Below are positions 35,066-44,288 of a stretch of DNA of 64,000 bases, piece by piece (position 1 is the first letter of the stretch; every line of letters starts with the position of its first letter). Both the position numbers and the translations under genes were made by a program. The stretch is taken from NCBI GenBank assembly GCA_902618175.1, contig CACMZN010000007.1, positions 1 to 64,000 on the forward strand, in the 5' to 3' direction. The DNA is from an uncultured Verrucomicrobiota bacterium. GTDB taxonomy: Bacteria > Verrucomicrobiota > Verrucomicrobiia > Opitutales > Seribacteraceae. The notes beneath the pieces were generated by a model. It had not been told where the DNA came from, searched no databases, and worked only from the letters and a program-made list of their open reading frames with translations.

Positions 35066-36423
35066 AATCAAATCGGTTTCCATGTGTGCTCCAATGCATC
35101 TTTGCCGTCTCACTTTTATTTGCAGGGTCAAAGATAAACGGAGAAGAAATTAAAAAACTTAACATCGTGCTGATCATGGCGGATGACGTTGGGTATGAAT
35201 GTTTCAGCGTCTATGGAAGCAAGGAGTTCTCGACTCCCCGGCTCGATGCGCTCGCTTCCGAGGGCATGCGATTCGATCACTGCCACTCGACGCCCTTATG
35301 CACGCCTAGTCGAGTCAATCTGATGACCGGGAAGTCAAATGTGTTTAACTACGTCGATTTTGGTGTCTTCCCCAAGGGGGAACCGACTTTTGCCAATCAT
35401 TTCCAAGCCCATGGATACGCCACTGTGGTGGCAGGCAAGTGGCAGTTGCTGACAAAGAAGGGCGGCGTCTCACCCAAGGAAGCAGGCTTCGACCGGCATT
35501 GCGTATGGAATATTCCAGGGACGGAACGCAGGCGTTATTGGCAACCTTCGCTGATGCATGACGGAAAAGTCATCAATCACGGAGAGGAAAAATACGGATC
35601 GACCATCATTGCTGATTACCTGATTGATTTCATCAAGACGAACAAGGACAAACCGTTTCTCGCCTACTACCCGATGAATCTTCCGCACAGTCCTTTTGAC
35701 CCGACCCCATGGAGTGTGAACCGAATGAGCAAAAACGTGAAACAGAACTTCATCGACATGGTGACATACATGGATCACTGCATCGGGCGGATCGAGGACA
35801 CCCTGATTGAGCTTGGATTGCGTGAGAATACTTTAATTATTTTCACTGCGGACAACGGAACCAGCTCTAGCCTGACCCTCGATTTTTTTGGTACGGAGCG
35901 CAAGGGAGGGAAGGGTTACACCCACGACCACGGGACCAAAGTGCCTTTGATACTCAACTTGCCGGGGCGAATCAGTGCCGGCCAGGTGAACATGGATTTG
36001 ATCTGTTTTTCCGATCTTTTTCCGACCATTGTCGAGGCTGCGAATCTTCCACCCAAGAAAATCGACCAAGCGGATGGCTGGAGCTTCTGGCCGCAATGCA
36101 TCGGTAAGGAAGGTAAAAAGAGGGAGTTGATTTACGGGTACTACTTTCCCCGTCCGTTTTCGAAGCAGTTTGATATAAAGTATTCTCATTGGGAAGTGGC
36201 TTGGGCCCGAAACAAGGCCTATAAGCTCTATCGCGACGGTCGCTTTTTTGATGTGATTAATGATGTTCGTGAGGAGAAGCCTTTAGGCGAAAACAAGAAA
36301 CTAACCTCCGTGCGCAAAAGCCTGCGGACTGGATTGAACGAATATCCCGAGAAGGGTGCCAAAATCGATTACGAGTTAGTGTCCGGTGTGCGAAAGTTGT
36401 TCAAAACCAAGAAGAATCAATAA
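35062..36423 (+). CDS. family S1 sulfatase (CTPSR motif)
   Basis: A 453-residue exported sulfatase. Signal peptide residues 1-27; IVLIMADDVGYECFSVYG near 35; canonical C80-TPSR; GKWQLL in place of the usual GKWH; FTADNGTSSS near 265. The Gln for His in GKWH is a departure at a residue that normally contacts the substrate sulfate, so specificity or activity may differ. Overlaps the preceding sulfatase by 4 bases, which suggests that both work on one substrate. Confidence 0.9.
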   Translation: MKSNRFPCVLQCIFAVSLLFAGSKINGEEIKKLNIVLIMADDVGYECFSVYGSKEFSTPRLDALASEGMRFDHCHSTPLCTPSRVNLMTGKSNVFNYVDFGVFPKGEPTFANHFQAHGYATVVAGKWQLLTKKGGVSPKEAGFDRHCVWNIPGTERRRYWQPSLMHDGKVINHGEEKYGSTIIADYLIDFIKTNKDKPFLAYYPMNLPHSPFDPTPWSVNRMSKNVKQNFIDMVTYMDHCIGRIEDTLIELGLRENTLIIFTADNGTSSSLTLDFFGTERKGGKGYTHDHGTKVPLILNLPGRISAGQVNMDLICFSDLFPTIVEAANLPPKKIDQADGWSFWPQCIGKEGKKRELIYGYYFPRPFSKQFDIKYSHWEVAWARNKAYKLYRDGRFFDVINDVREEKPLGENKKLTSVRKSLRTGLNEYPEKGAKIDYELVSGVRKLFKTKKNQ

Positions 36424-36556
36424 ATTTGGAAAAGGAACGAATTCACCAGGTCCAAGATCAATTTGAGAGAATCATTCCTTTGATTGAGTTTATGGTTTTT
36501 GAAAATACTTCAACATTTACATAATGAACAAAAAAGATAAGACTTAATCATCCCCA

Positions 36557-37039
36557 ATGAATTGCTCACCTGAAGTAAAAAGATGTGCATCCTATGCATG
36601 GCTGGACTCACTGGCTATCAGCATGTCGGTAATTTGCGCTGTGCACTGCCTGCTGACTCCGTTGTTGATTACATTACTTCCGATTATATCCACCACTTTT
36701 TGGATTCATGAGAATTTTCATTTGTGGATGGTCCTCTTGGTCGTTCCCACAACTACTGCGGCAGTTTTCATGGGTTGTCGCAAGCACAAGGATAAGAAGG
36801 TGGCTTATCTGAGCCTGACAGGTTTGGCCTGTATTGTGTTCGTGACCATTTATCAGTATTCTTTTCACTACACCCAACCTTTGGCCGATTGCGGAGTATG
36901 TGCCTCTTGCTCACAAGCTGGCGCTGGTAGTGTGTTTAATCTCACGACGATTTTAAATTCCACTGGAGGTTTGTTTTTAGCAGGTGCTCATTTCCGAAAC
37001 TATAAACTTTGTCGGGATGCGGATTGTGATCATTCATGA
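36557..37039 (+). CDS. MerC-like membrane protein (second copy)
   Basis: A 160-residue protein with about four membrane helices and the MerC mark ICAVHCLLTPLLITLLP near residue 26. Cysteine pairs follow at CGVCASC near 112 and CRDADC at the end. It shares the CAVHCL segment and the LxxGxHxxNxKxCR ending with the protein at 4000-4428 and so is its paralogue, but has cysteines where that one has a histidine-rich loop. It sits between a sulfatase pair and a GH43/117-like gene, 133 bases behind the former and 16 ahead of the latter. Ion transport is inferred from family. Confidence 0.75.
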   Translation: MNCSPEVKRCASYAWLDSLAISMSVICAVHCLLTPLLITLLPIISTTFWIHENFHLWMVLLVVPTTTAAVFMGCRKHKDKKVAYLSLTGLACIVFVTIYQYSFHYTQPLADCGVCASCSQAGAGSVFNLTTILNSTGGLFLAGAHFRNYKLCRDADCDHS

Positions 37040-37055
37040 GGTTTTGTGACTACTG

Positions 37056-38057
37056 ATGACTCAAGTTCTCATGGGGAACAGGCATACCCTTAAATTGTTG
37101 GTTGTCTTGTTTTCTTTTCTTTTTTCTGAAGAGGGAAAGTCCGAAGAAAAAGGGGATCCATGGATCGGATGGCATCGTCCGGTTGATGCAAACGTGTTCG
37201 TCACCACTATGGGAAACAATCACGATTCGATTCTTTTCGTGGAGACGGAACTTGAGTTTCCTTATCATCTCATAATCAGTCACACCCCTCGATACGCTCA
37301 TCTTTGGCGCGCCAAGAAGTTTTCCTGGAACAGCAATGATTGGGAACTAGTCACCGGAGAGTATAAGATTGGGAATCATTATGAATACGACGACGGGGTG
37401 AAGGTCGATGGCGTATACTACATTTATGAAGCCGGACAAGTATTCACGTATTCGGGTCCATTGGAAGATTCAAATGGTAAATGGAAGGTATCTGGTTCCT
37501 TTCCGAGCAAACAATGCGACGATGTCGGAGTTTATCATGAAGACGGAGTCTTCCACATGTTCGGCGAACACGGAAATTTTCCTCATGGTCCGGATGGAAC
37601 CAGCCTCGCTCATTTTACCTCGGCAACTGGATTGGGTGACTGGAAACTGGTAAATCCAAAAGCAGTGGACCCCAATCCCGAAGGGGGGAATGCTTTTGGG
37701 GTAGGGGATGCCACGATCGCTAAGATTCAGGGAAGCTATTACCTCTTCTGTGATCGTGAATCCAGGGGTAGTCCGTACAAGGTGACCGCATGGCGTTCAG
37801 AAACTCTGAGCAAACCTTTTCAATACCAAGGCCTTGCCATTACACCTCGCTCCGACGAAGTGGATGACTGGGATAACCATCGGATTCAGGATGCGGATAT
37901 TGCCTACATTCCAGAACTGAAACGTTATGTGATGACCTGCAACATGATGGATAAGGATGGTAATCCGGGTGGAAACTTTTCCGGTTCGGGACTCAAAGAC
38001 GGAGCGACCCGGGTAATCGGAGTTTTTTATTCGAACCAGATTTTGAATCAAGAATAA
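37056..38057 (+). CDS. secreted GH43/GH117-like five-bladed propeller protein
   Basis: A 333-residue protein with signal peptide; translation may start at 37056 or at the ATG at 37071, which gives a shorter basic N-region. Repeated blade motifs are visible: HYEYDDGVKVDGVYYIYE, CDDVGVYHEDGVFHMFGEHG, GDATIAKIQGSYYLFCDRE and QDADIAYIPELKRYVMTC. The spaced acidic residues in these blades are like those of GH43 and GH117 (neoagarooligosaccharide) hydrolases. I cannot name the family safely or confirm catalysis. It lies 16 bases behind the MerC-like gene, inside the sulfatase cluster. Confidence 0.7.
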   Translation: MTQVLMGNRHTLKLLVVLFSFLFSEEGKSEEKGDPWIGWHRPVDANVFVTTMGNNHDSILFVETELEFPYHLIISHTPRYAHLWRAKKFSWNSNDWELVTGEYKIGNHYEYDDGVKVDGVYYIYEAGQVFTYSGPLEDSNGKWKVSGSFPSKQCDDVGVYHEDGVFHMFGEHGNFPHGPDGTSLAHFTSATGLGDWKLVNPKAVDPNPEGGNAFGVGDATIAKIQGSYYLFCDRESRGSPYKVTAWRSETLSKPFQYQGLAITPRSDEVDDWDNHRIQDADIAYIPELKRYVMTCNMMDKDGNPGGNFSGSGLKDGATRVIGVFYSNQILNQE

Positions 38058-38405
38058 CGATAAAATTGGAAAAGCAGCAAATGGAAGAATTTGTTCCGTC
38101 TATCAGAAGATAGGTTTCGGAGGATTAAGGTGAGAAGATCGGAAAGTTCAAATCCTTGATTTTGCTTGATTATTTTCTTAAGGAAACCGCACCCTATGTC
38201 AACAAGAGGGGAGTGTAGGATGCGGAGGCAGACTATGTGCTAAATTTGAAATCCTTCAGGGAAATTTTCTCGAATACAAGCTTGCCTAATCAAAGGACAA
38301 AATATTGATTTTTCCTGAATCAAGAAGTTTGGGAGGTTGGCCAAATAGTGGTTGATTCATCGGCCATAAATTAGTCTTCTGACTTCTCAACCCTTAACTT
38401 TTTTC
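38058..38405. other. intergenic stretch
   Basis: About 350 bases without a gene on either strand that I can support. No strong hairpin or operator seen. It probably contains the promoter of the sulfatase at 38406. Confidence 0.5.
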
Positions 38406-39851
38406 ATGATAAGAAAAATTGCTCTCTTTCTTCTTGTAACGCTGTCTGCCAATTTGATTGCCACGGACCGTCCAAATGTTCTCTGGATTTACCTTGAGGA
38501 TGTCAGTGGATGGTTTAGTTGCTATGGGGATAAGGTCATAAAGACCCCACATATTGATTCTCTTGCTCAAAGCGGAATCCGTTTCAACCGCTTTTACACC
38601 TCGGCGGGAGTGTGCTCGGCGATGCGCTCGGGTACCATTCTCGGGATGATGCAGACAAGTGTAGGAGCTCATCAACACCGCAGTTGTCGCTCCACTTTCC
38701 GGGGCCAGGATATGGGCGAGTATGACAAGAACGTTTTGCCCGAGGGGGTTGAGCTTGTACCCAAGATTTTTCGGGATGCAGGTTACTATTCCTTCAATGT
38801 TGGGGGAAAGGATGACTTCAACTTTGAATTCGACTTGAATGAGATCTACGACCACTACGACGAAAAATGGAATTTCAAAGGGGCGAAGGATGGGTCGGAG
38901 TGGACAGGCCGGCCAAAAGGCAAGCCTTTCTTTGGACAGATTCAAATTTCCGGAGGAAAATCAGGTGGCCGGGTTAAGAGCATTGGCGTTTTAACGCCTC
39001 GCGATCGGGTTCCGGTTCCTCCCTATTATCCGGATATTCCGGAAGTTAGGGAAGAAATTGCCCACCACTATGACTGTCTGCTTTTCACCGATGACCAGGT
39101 AGGGCAGATTATCGCGGCCCTTAAGCGGGACGATCTTTACGACAATACGGTTATTTTCCTGATAAGCGATCATGGGTACAAACTGCATCGGCATAAACAG
39201 ATGCTTTACGAGGGGGGTATCAATATGCCTTGCATTGTAAGAGGGCCAGGGATCCAAGCCGGTCAGGTTCGGGATGACTTGATCAATAGCATTGACATTG
39301 CGCCGGCATCTCTCGCTGCCGCTGGCATATCCATTCCCAAAAAGATGGAAGGACAGGATTTCTTAGCCAAAGGCTATAAGCCAAAGAAGTACACCGTTTC
39401 CGCCCGTGACCGATGCGACTACACCATCGAGAAGATTCGGGCGGTGATCACGCCGCGTTTCAAATATCTACGCAACTACACCGATGATCGTCCGTTTATG
39501 CAACCCACCTACAAGGATGGATGGCCCGTATCAATCAAGTTTCGGGAAATGATGGCTGCTGGTGAAATGAACAAGACTCAGATGATCTTCTTCGATCCAG
39601 ATGGGAAGGATCCAGAGGAATTGTACGACCTTCGCAAAGATCCTCATGAAATCAAGAATTTGGCGAGAGACCCGAAATTTGCGAAGCATCTTGAAAAGCA
39701 TCGTGCTTACTTGGCGGAATGGATTAAGAAGACGGGTGACAAAGGACAGGAGCCCGAGTCGGACATCGGTTTGCTTTGCGCCCTCAAGCGATGGGGAGAG
39801 AAATGCGTAAATCCCGAGTACGATCGAGTGCGTCACTTGATCAGGGAATAA
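38406..39851 (+). CDS. family S1 sulfatase (CSAMR motif, N-sulfoglucosamine-type)
   Basis: A 481-residue exported sulfatase. Signal peptide residues 1-19; LWIYLEDVSGWFSCYG near 27, where the usual DD is ED; C70 in CSAMRSGTILG; then QTSVGAHQHRS, a string typical of the subgroup that includes heparan N-sulfatase-like enzymes; FLISDHGYKLHRHKQMLYEG near 253; and a C-terminal YDLRKDPHEIKNLARD. The ATG at 38406 is followed at once by the signal peptide. It likely acts with the other sulfatases on a sulfated glycan. Confidence 0.9.
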   Translation: MIRKIALFLLVTLSANLIATDRPNVLWIYLEDVSGWFSCYGDKVIKTPHIDSLAQSGIRFNRFYTSAGVCSAMRSGTILGMMQTSVGAHQHRSCRSTFRGQDMGEYDKNVLPEGVELVPKIFRDAGYYSFNVGGKDDFNFEFDLNEIYDHYDEKWNFKGAKDGSEWTGRPKGKPFFGQIQISGGKSGGRVKSIGVLTPRDRVPVPPYYPDIPEVREEIAHHYDCLLFTDDQVGQIIAALKRDDLYDNTVIFLISDHGYKLHRHKQMLYEGGINMPCIVRGPGIQAGQVRDDLINSIDIAPASLAAAGISIPKKMEGQDFLAKGYKPKKYTVSARDRCDYTIEKIRAVITPRFKYLRNYTDDRPFMQPTYKDGWPVSIKFREMMAAGEMNKTQMIFFDPDGKDPEELYDLRKDPHEIKNLARDPKFAKHLEKHRAYLAEWIKKTGDKGQEPESDIGLLCALKRWGEKCVNPEYDRVRHLIRE

Positions 39852-39931
39852 TCTGCAATTGCCCCTTAGAAAAACGAAAAGAAAAAATAATTTACATATA
39901 GCCCCCTGAATTTCTGTAAGAAAACATTATC

Positions 39932-40891
39932 ATGAATCGTCGCAAGTTTGTAAAAGCCGTCGCCGTTTCCACAACTGCATTGTCAGCAACTTCAACCCAA
40001 GGTCTCCAGGCGAAGGAACATAAAGCTTTGGGAAAGAAGCGTTATCAGAATGGAGCTACCCATTGGCCCATTTGTTTGGACACTGCCACTCTGAGTAAAG
40101 AATTAAACCTCAAGGAAAAAGTCAAACTTGCGGCCAATGCCGGATTTGATGCCATCGAACCTTGGGATCGCGAATTACAGAAACATGAAGAGTCGGGTGG
40201 CAGCCTCAAGGATCTGGGCAAAGAAATTCGCGACCTGGGTCTGTATGTTCCCAGTGTCATTGGTCTATGGGGAGGACTGGCGCCTACAAAAGAAATTTTT
40301 AACCAGGAAATCGACATTCATAAGAAGCGTTTGCAAATGATTTCTGATATCGGCTCCGAGCATGTCCAGGTAATTCCGAAATTTGGTCGTGAAGAGCCTT
40401 TGGATAAAAAAGTTGCTGCATGGAGTTACAGTCAAGTTTGCGAAATGGCCAAGGATTACAATTTAAAGCCAGCAGCCATTTTCCTGAACATGGTTCGTGG
40501 ACTCGAACGCATGTCCGATGCCACGGCAATCGCTCTTGATTCTGATCAACCGGAAGCCATGATCATTCCCGATACCTACCATATGTTTCTTGCTGGAACC
40601 GGACCCAATGCCTTGGGTCGTCTTCGTGGTGACTTTATTGCTATCTTCCAATTTGCCGATGCCGGAAAAGAAGTTGAACCGATTTTGCATAAGGGAGTCG
40701 ATTCGCAACGGGTGTTACCGGGCGACGGCAAAATCGATCTCAAGGCCTATCTGACCAACCTGCAGAAAACCGGCTTTGATGGTTGTGTTTCGTTGGAACT
40801 TTATAATCCAGAATATCGGAAAAGAGAGCCGGTCGCCTTTTTAGAGGAGGCTTTGCATAAAACGGTTAAGGTGGTTGCTTCTGTAGGTTGA
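39932..40891 (+). CDS. Tat-exported TIM-barrel sugar isomerase/epimerase
   Basis: A 319-residue protein with twin-arginine signal (MNRRKFVKAVAVSTTALSAT). The mature part has the xylose isomerase-like barrel pattern: AANAGFDAIEPWDRE, the conserved LGLYVPSVIGLW strand, then IPDTYHMFLAG with the metal-binding D and H, FIAIFQFADAGKEVE, and the last-strand GFDGCVSLELYNPEY with glutamate. It resembles hydroxypyruvate isomerase-like sugar epimerases. Substrate unknown; location suggests a periplasmic sugar from the sulfated polymer. Confidence 0.83.
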   Translation: MNRRKFVKAVAVSTTALSATSTQGLQAKEHKALGKKRYQNGATHWPICLDTATLSKELNLKEKVKLAANAGFDAIEPWDRELQKHEESGGSLKDLGKEIRDLGLYVPSVIGLWGGLAPTKEIFNQEIDIHKKRLQMISDIGSEHVQVIPKFGREEPLDKKVAAWSYSQVCEMAKDYNLKPAAIFLNMVRGLERMSDATAIALDSDQPEAMIIPDTYHMFLAGTGPNALGRLRGDFIAIFQFADAGKEVEPILHKGVDSQRVLPGDGKIDLKAYLTNLQKTGFDGCVSLELYNPEYRKREPVAFLEEALHKTVKVVASVG

Positions 40892-41180
40892 TTCGTCTAT
40901 CTAAACTGATTTGTTTTGTCGTTTCGGTAGGTTGGATATTCTGATTATGGAAATCGACAGCGAAGTGTTTTGGGTGCGAAGACATAGAGCAGTGCAAATG
41001 CGAAGGCGACAAACCTAATTGACGATTTAGGAGATTAAAAAAGGTTTTACTTAAAGAACTTTTCTTCAATCTGTTTCGTTTCGCATTTTGTCCGCAATAG
41101 TCCAATAAATCAATTTATGAAAATTCATGCCGTCGCCGATACCATTAAGCTGAGAATCGGAAAGAAAAGCTGATATCTTC

Positions 41181-42590
41181 ATGAAAACAATCAATGCAAT
41201 GTTGGTAGGATTTCTACTCCTCGGTTCAATCCTCTTGTCCAAGACAGAGAACTTCCAGCCCAATGTGCTCTTCCTTTCAATTGATGACCTAAACGACTGG
41301 GTGGGCTTCATGGATGGACATCCTCAGACCAAGACGCCCAATATGGACGCCTTGGCCTTGCGTGGTCGCAATTTTACCAATGCTCACTGCTCGGTCCCCG
41401 TATGCACATCCTCCCGTAACTCGGTGATGTCGGGCATAGGGCCCATGACGCATGGCAGTTATGAAATCGGGCCTAAGTATGAGGAACTCCCCGCTCTTGC
41501 CGACGCACCCACCATTCAGGGTTATTTTAAGAGTTATGGCTATTACACCCTTTCGGGTGGGAAGGTATTGCACCATAATTTTGGGGGACGCTTAAGTAAT
41601 GATATTGACCAGTCTTTGGGCCGGGCTCATAGCCCGCGTCCCAAGAAACCGATGAGCCGCCCGGTAAGTTGGAGCGGAGCGTGGGATTGGGGAACCTATC
41701 CTAAAACGGATGCGAAGATGGGGGATATTCAATTGGCCAAATCTGCGGCCTTGGCCCTCAAGGAAGACTATGACAAACCTTTCTTCATGTCCGTCGGGTT
41801 CTTTCGTCCGCATGTTCCCCTTTTCGTACCGCCCGAATGGTTCGAGCTCTATGAGGAGGATAAGATCATTTTGCCCAATAACCCAAAGAATGATCTTGAC
41901 GACCTTCCAAAAAATTTCCTCTCCATCAATGACTATGCCGTGGCTCCAAGTCATCGTGAGGTTACAGAAAGTGGTAATCAGCGAAGCCTTACGCATGCAT
42001 ATCTTGCGTCGGTGAGTTTTGTGGATCATTGCGTGGGAATTGTATTGGACGCTCTGGAAGCAAGCTTGTATGCGGATAGCACCATCATCGTTTTATGGAG
42101 CGACCATGGGTTTCACCTCGGTGAGAAACAGCACTGGGCCAAGCGGACCTTGTGGGAAGAATCGACTCGTGTGCCTCTTCTTATCTCCGGTCCCGGAATC
42201 AAACCAGGCAAGGAATGCCGGGAACCCGCCAGCCTGCTCGATCTTTACCCTACATTGGTGGAAATGTGCAACCTGCCCAACAATGACCGGCTTGAAGGAA
42301 TTTCCTTGGTCCCTCAGCTAAAAGATCCAAATGCAGCGAGGAAGCATCCTGCAATCACGTCCTCTTATTTTGGCAATCATTCGATACGTACCCGTGACTG
42401 GAGAATGATCTCCTACGAAGACGGAGCCAAGGAACTCTACGACCACCGGACCGACCCGGACGAATTTGTAAACCTAGCTACAGATCCAAGGCATCAGACT
42501 ATGATCAAACAATTGGCCAAGTGGTTACCCGAAAATTCTGCACCTGAGTTTAAGGAAAAGTCGGAGCGCCGATCTTTGAGAGAGAAATGA
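41181..42590 (+). CDS. family S1 sulfatase (CTSSR motif, iduronate-sulfatase-like)
   Basis: A 469-residue exported sulfatase. Signal peptide residues 1-22; FLSIDDLNDWVGFMDGHP near 31; C75 in CTSSRNSVMSG, with serine in place of the usual proline; MSVGFFRPHVPLFVPPEW near 203; VLWSDHGFHLGEKQHWAK near 305; and a typical IDS-like end (YDHRTDPDEFVNLATD). This subgroup includes iduronate-2-sulfatase and relatives acting on 2-O-sulfated sugars. A second member of the same subgroup stands at 44289, with one gene between. Confidence 0.9.
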   Translation: MKTINAMLVGFLLLGSILLSKTENFQPNVLFLSIDDLNDWVGFMDGHPQTKTPNMDALALRGRNFTNAHCSVPVCTSSRNSVMSGIGPMTHGSYEIGPKYEELPALADAPTIQGYFKSYGYYTLSGGKVLHHNFGGRLSNDIDQSLGRAHSPRPKKPMSRPVSWSGAWDWGTYPKTDAKMGDIQLAKSAALALKEDYDKPFFMSVGFFRPHVPLFVPPEWFELYEEDKIILPNNPKNDLDDLPKNFLSINDYAVAPSHREVTESGNQRSLTHAYLASVSFVDHCVGIVLDALEASLYADSTIIVLWSDHGFHLGEKQHWAKRTLWEESTRVPLLISGPGIKPGKECREPASLLDLYPTLVEMCNLPNNDRLEGISLVPQLKDPNAARKHPAITSSYFGNHSIRTRDWRMISYEDGAKELYDHRTDPDEFVNLATDPRHQTMIKQLAKWLPENSAPEFKEKSERRSLREK

Positions 42591-42793
42591 TAAATACCTT
42601 ACGCAATGCAAACAACCAGCCCTCATTCGGAATAGGAACTCATATTTCACATAAAACGATGATTTTACTTCACCCGCAAGTCATGTCCTTGAACGAGCAA
42701 CTCTTTTGACATCGCACTTGCCACCCGTATGGGTAATCCGTAATTACAATCCACACTCCCAATCTTTTAAAATCAATCCAAGATCCCTTGCAT

Positions 42794-44122
42794 ATGACTG
42801 TATCAACATCCATTTTACCTGATAAACTTCATGAATATCCTCAACAAGAAGTAATCGACGGATCCGAAGGAAAATCCACATCGATTCTTGAGGACTGTTT
42901 GAACCAAAACGACGGAGTTTTACAACTTTTGCATCGCTACGCGGGTCGAACTTTCTGTACTCCTGGGAAGCGGATTCGCCTTAATGAGAAATCTTATTAT
43001 CCGGATTACATGGACGGTACGGGTCTTGATGAAATCTGGATGGGTTGTACCGTTCCCATTGTGACGGGAGTCATCGACACTCGTACTGGCAAACCTCCCT
43101 TTCGTGAGGGTGAATCTCATGTTTTGACACCGAGTGGGCAGGTAATCTCTCTTCAGGATTTGATCCTCGCTCATCCCGAGGCGGTCATGGGAGAAAAGAT
43201 CACAGCTTTTTCGAAGTCGCTCTATGGAAATCCGACTTGGCCGATCGTATCCAAAAAATTCGACAATTTGAATCCGATTCCTCATCACCTTCACTGGTCC
43301 AAGTGGGAAGTATATGACATCAATTCCTTTGACAATCCAAGTGTGAGCCCATCTCATTATCATACCACGGCAATGGGACTTTATCCGTTCGTAAGCAAAG
43401 ATCAGTTTCTTGCCTGCATGAAATCCTTCGGACAGGGTCAGTACAACGGGGTTCGTCACCTTTCTCCGCATGTAATGATGCAACTTGACAACGGTTTTGT
43501 GATGCCAAATGGCGTGCTGCATTCCCCTACGAATCTCTGTACGCATGAGGTTCATGTTACCATGGACGAGCATTTCCTCGCGGAGGACCTTACGCTTGAC
43601 GGAAGGATCGGAGCCGCTGATGCGTTTTATGCATGTCGCGAAAATGACTATCCGAAGGATCGTCATCAGGACTGGGAGTACCTGGTTGAAAAATTCGACT
43701 TTGAAGCGAATCAGGATCCGGATTTTGTCCTTAAGAATTCTCGTCCTGCCATCACTGCCGAAGAATTCACAAGTGATGGAGTCGAAGCGAGATGGATTGT
43801 ATACGGCGAGGTACTCGGCGACCAGAAAGTATCGATTCTTCGACTTACCGTAGAGCCGGGGGCCAAAATGATGTTTTGCCCTGAAAGTCCCACACTTTTC
43901 CACACCAATGGGGGAAATGGACGCGTTGGAAAGTTAGAAGTCAGATATCACCAGAATATGGTTCTTGGTGAGATTTATCCCGAAATCGGATTCATTACTC
44001 AATCTGCGCTTTCTAAGGGCGGTGTGGAAGTTGCGAATTCAGGCCCCGAACCGTTGGTGCTTACCTTTGACTTTCCTCAAAACGCTCATACCCGGATACC
44101 CGGTATTCCCTCTTCAAATTAG
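42794..44122 (+). CDS. uncharacterised cupin-like protein
   Basis: A 442-residue cytosolic protein without signal peptide that I do not recognise. It looks like a double-stranded beta-helix (cupin) protein: HHLHWSKWEVYDINS and PSHYHTTAMGLYPF carry histidine pairs, and PNGVLHSPTNLCTHEVHV gives further ligands; later LRLTVEPGAKMMFCPESPT and VEVANSGPEPLVLTFDF look like a second barrel. Mannose-6-phosphate isomerase-like proteins share this kind of build. The ATG at 42794 is preferred to an in-frame TTG at 42788. It lies between two IDS-like sulfatases. Confidence 0.6.
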   Translation: MTVSTSILPDKLHEYPQQEVIDGSEGKSTSILEDCLNQNDGVLQLLHRYAGRTFCTPGKRIRLNEKSYYPDYMDGTGLDEIWMGCTVPIVTGVIDTRTGKPPFREGESHVLTPSGQVISLQDLILAHPEAVMGEKITAFSKSLYGNPTWPIVSKKFDNLNPIPHHLHWSKWEVYDINSFDNPSVSPSHYHTTAMGLYPFVSKDQFLACMKSFGQGQYNGVRHLSPHVMMQLDNGFVMPNGVLHSPTNLCTHEVHVTMDEHFLAEDLTLDGRIGAADAFYACRENDYPKDRHQDWEYLVEKFDFEANQDPDFVLKNSRPAITAEEFTSDGVEARWIVYGEVLGDQKVSILRLTVEPGAKMMFCPESPTLFHTNGGNGRVGKLEVRYHQNMVLGEIYPEIGFITQSALSKGGVEVANSGPEPLVLTFDFPQNAHTRIPGIPSSN

Positions 44123-44288
44123 TCAGGAAAAGCTGTTTGCGCATCCCACAATCGGCGCAAATTTTCGAACTGTGCTTGTTGCATGGAATGAGACATCCCC
44201 TCCATATTCAAAAGCAAAGAGAGATGAATCCATTTGAACTTTCAATTGAACCCTCGTAACGGAGTATTATTCCATTAATTTTTTTCTA

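Noticed and set aside
42920-43903. Long minus-strand frame of 327 codons opposite the cupin-like gene
   Set aside because: Odd composition rich in M, R and I, no family motif, and the plus-strand frame is longer and better formed.
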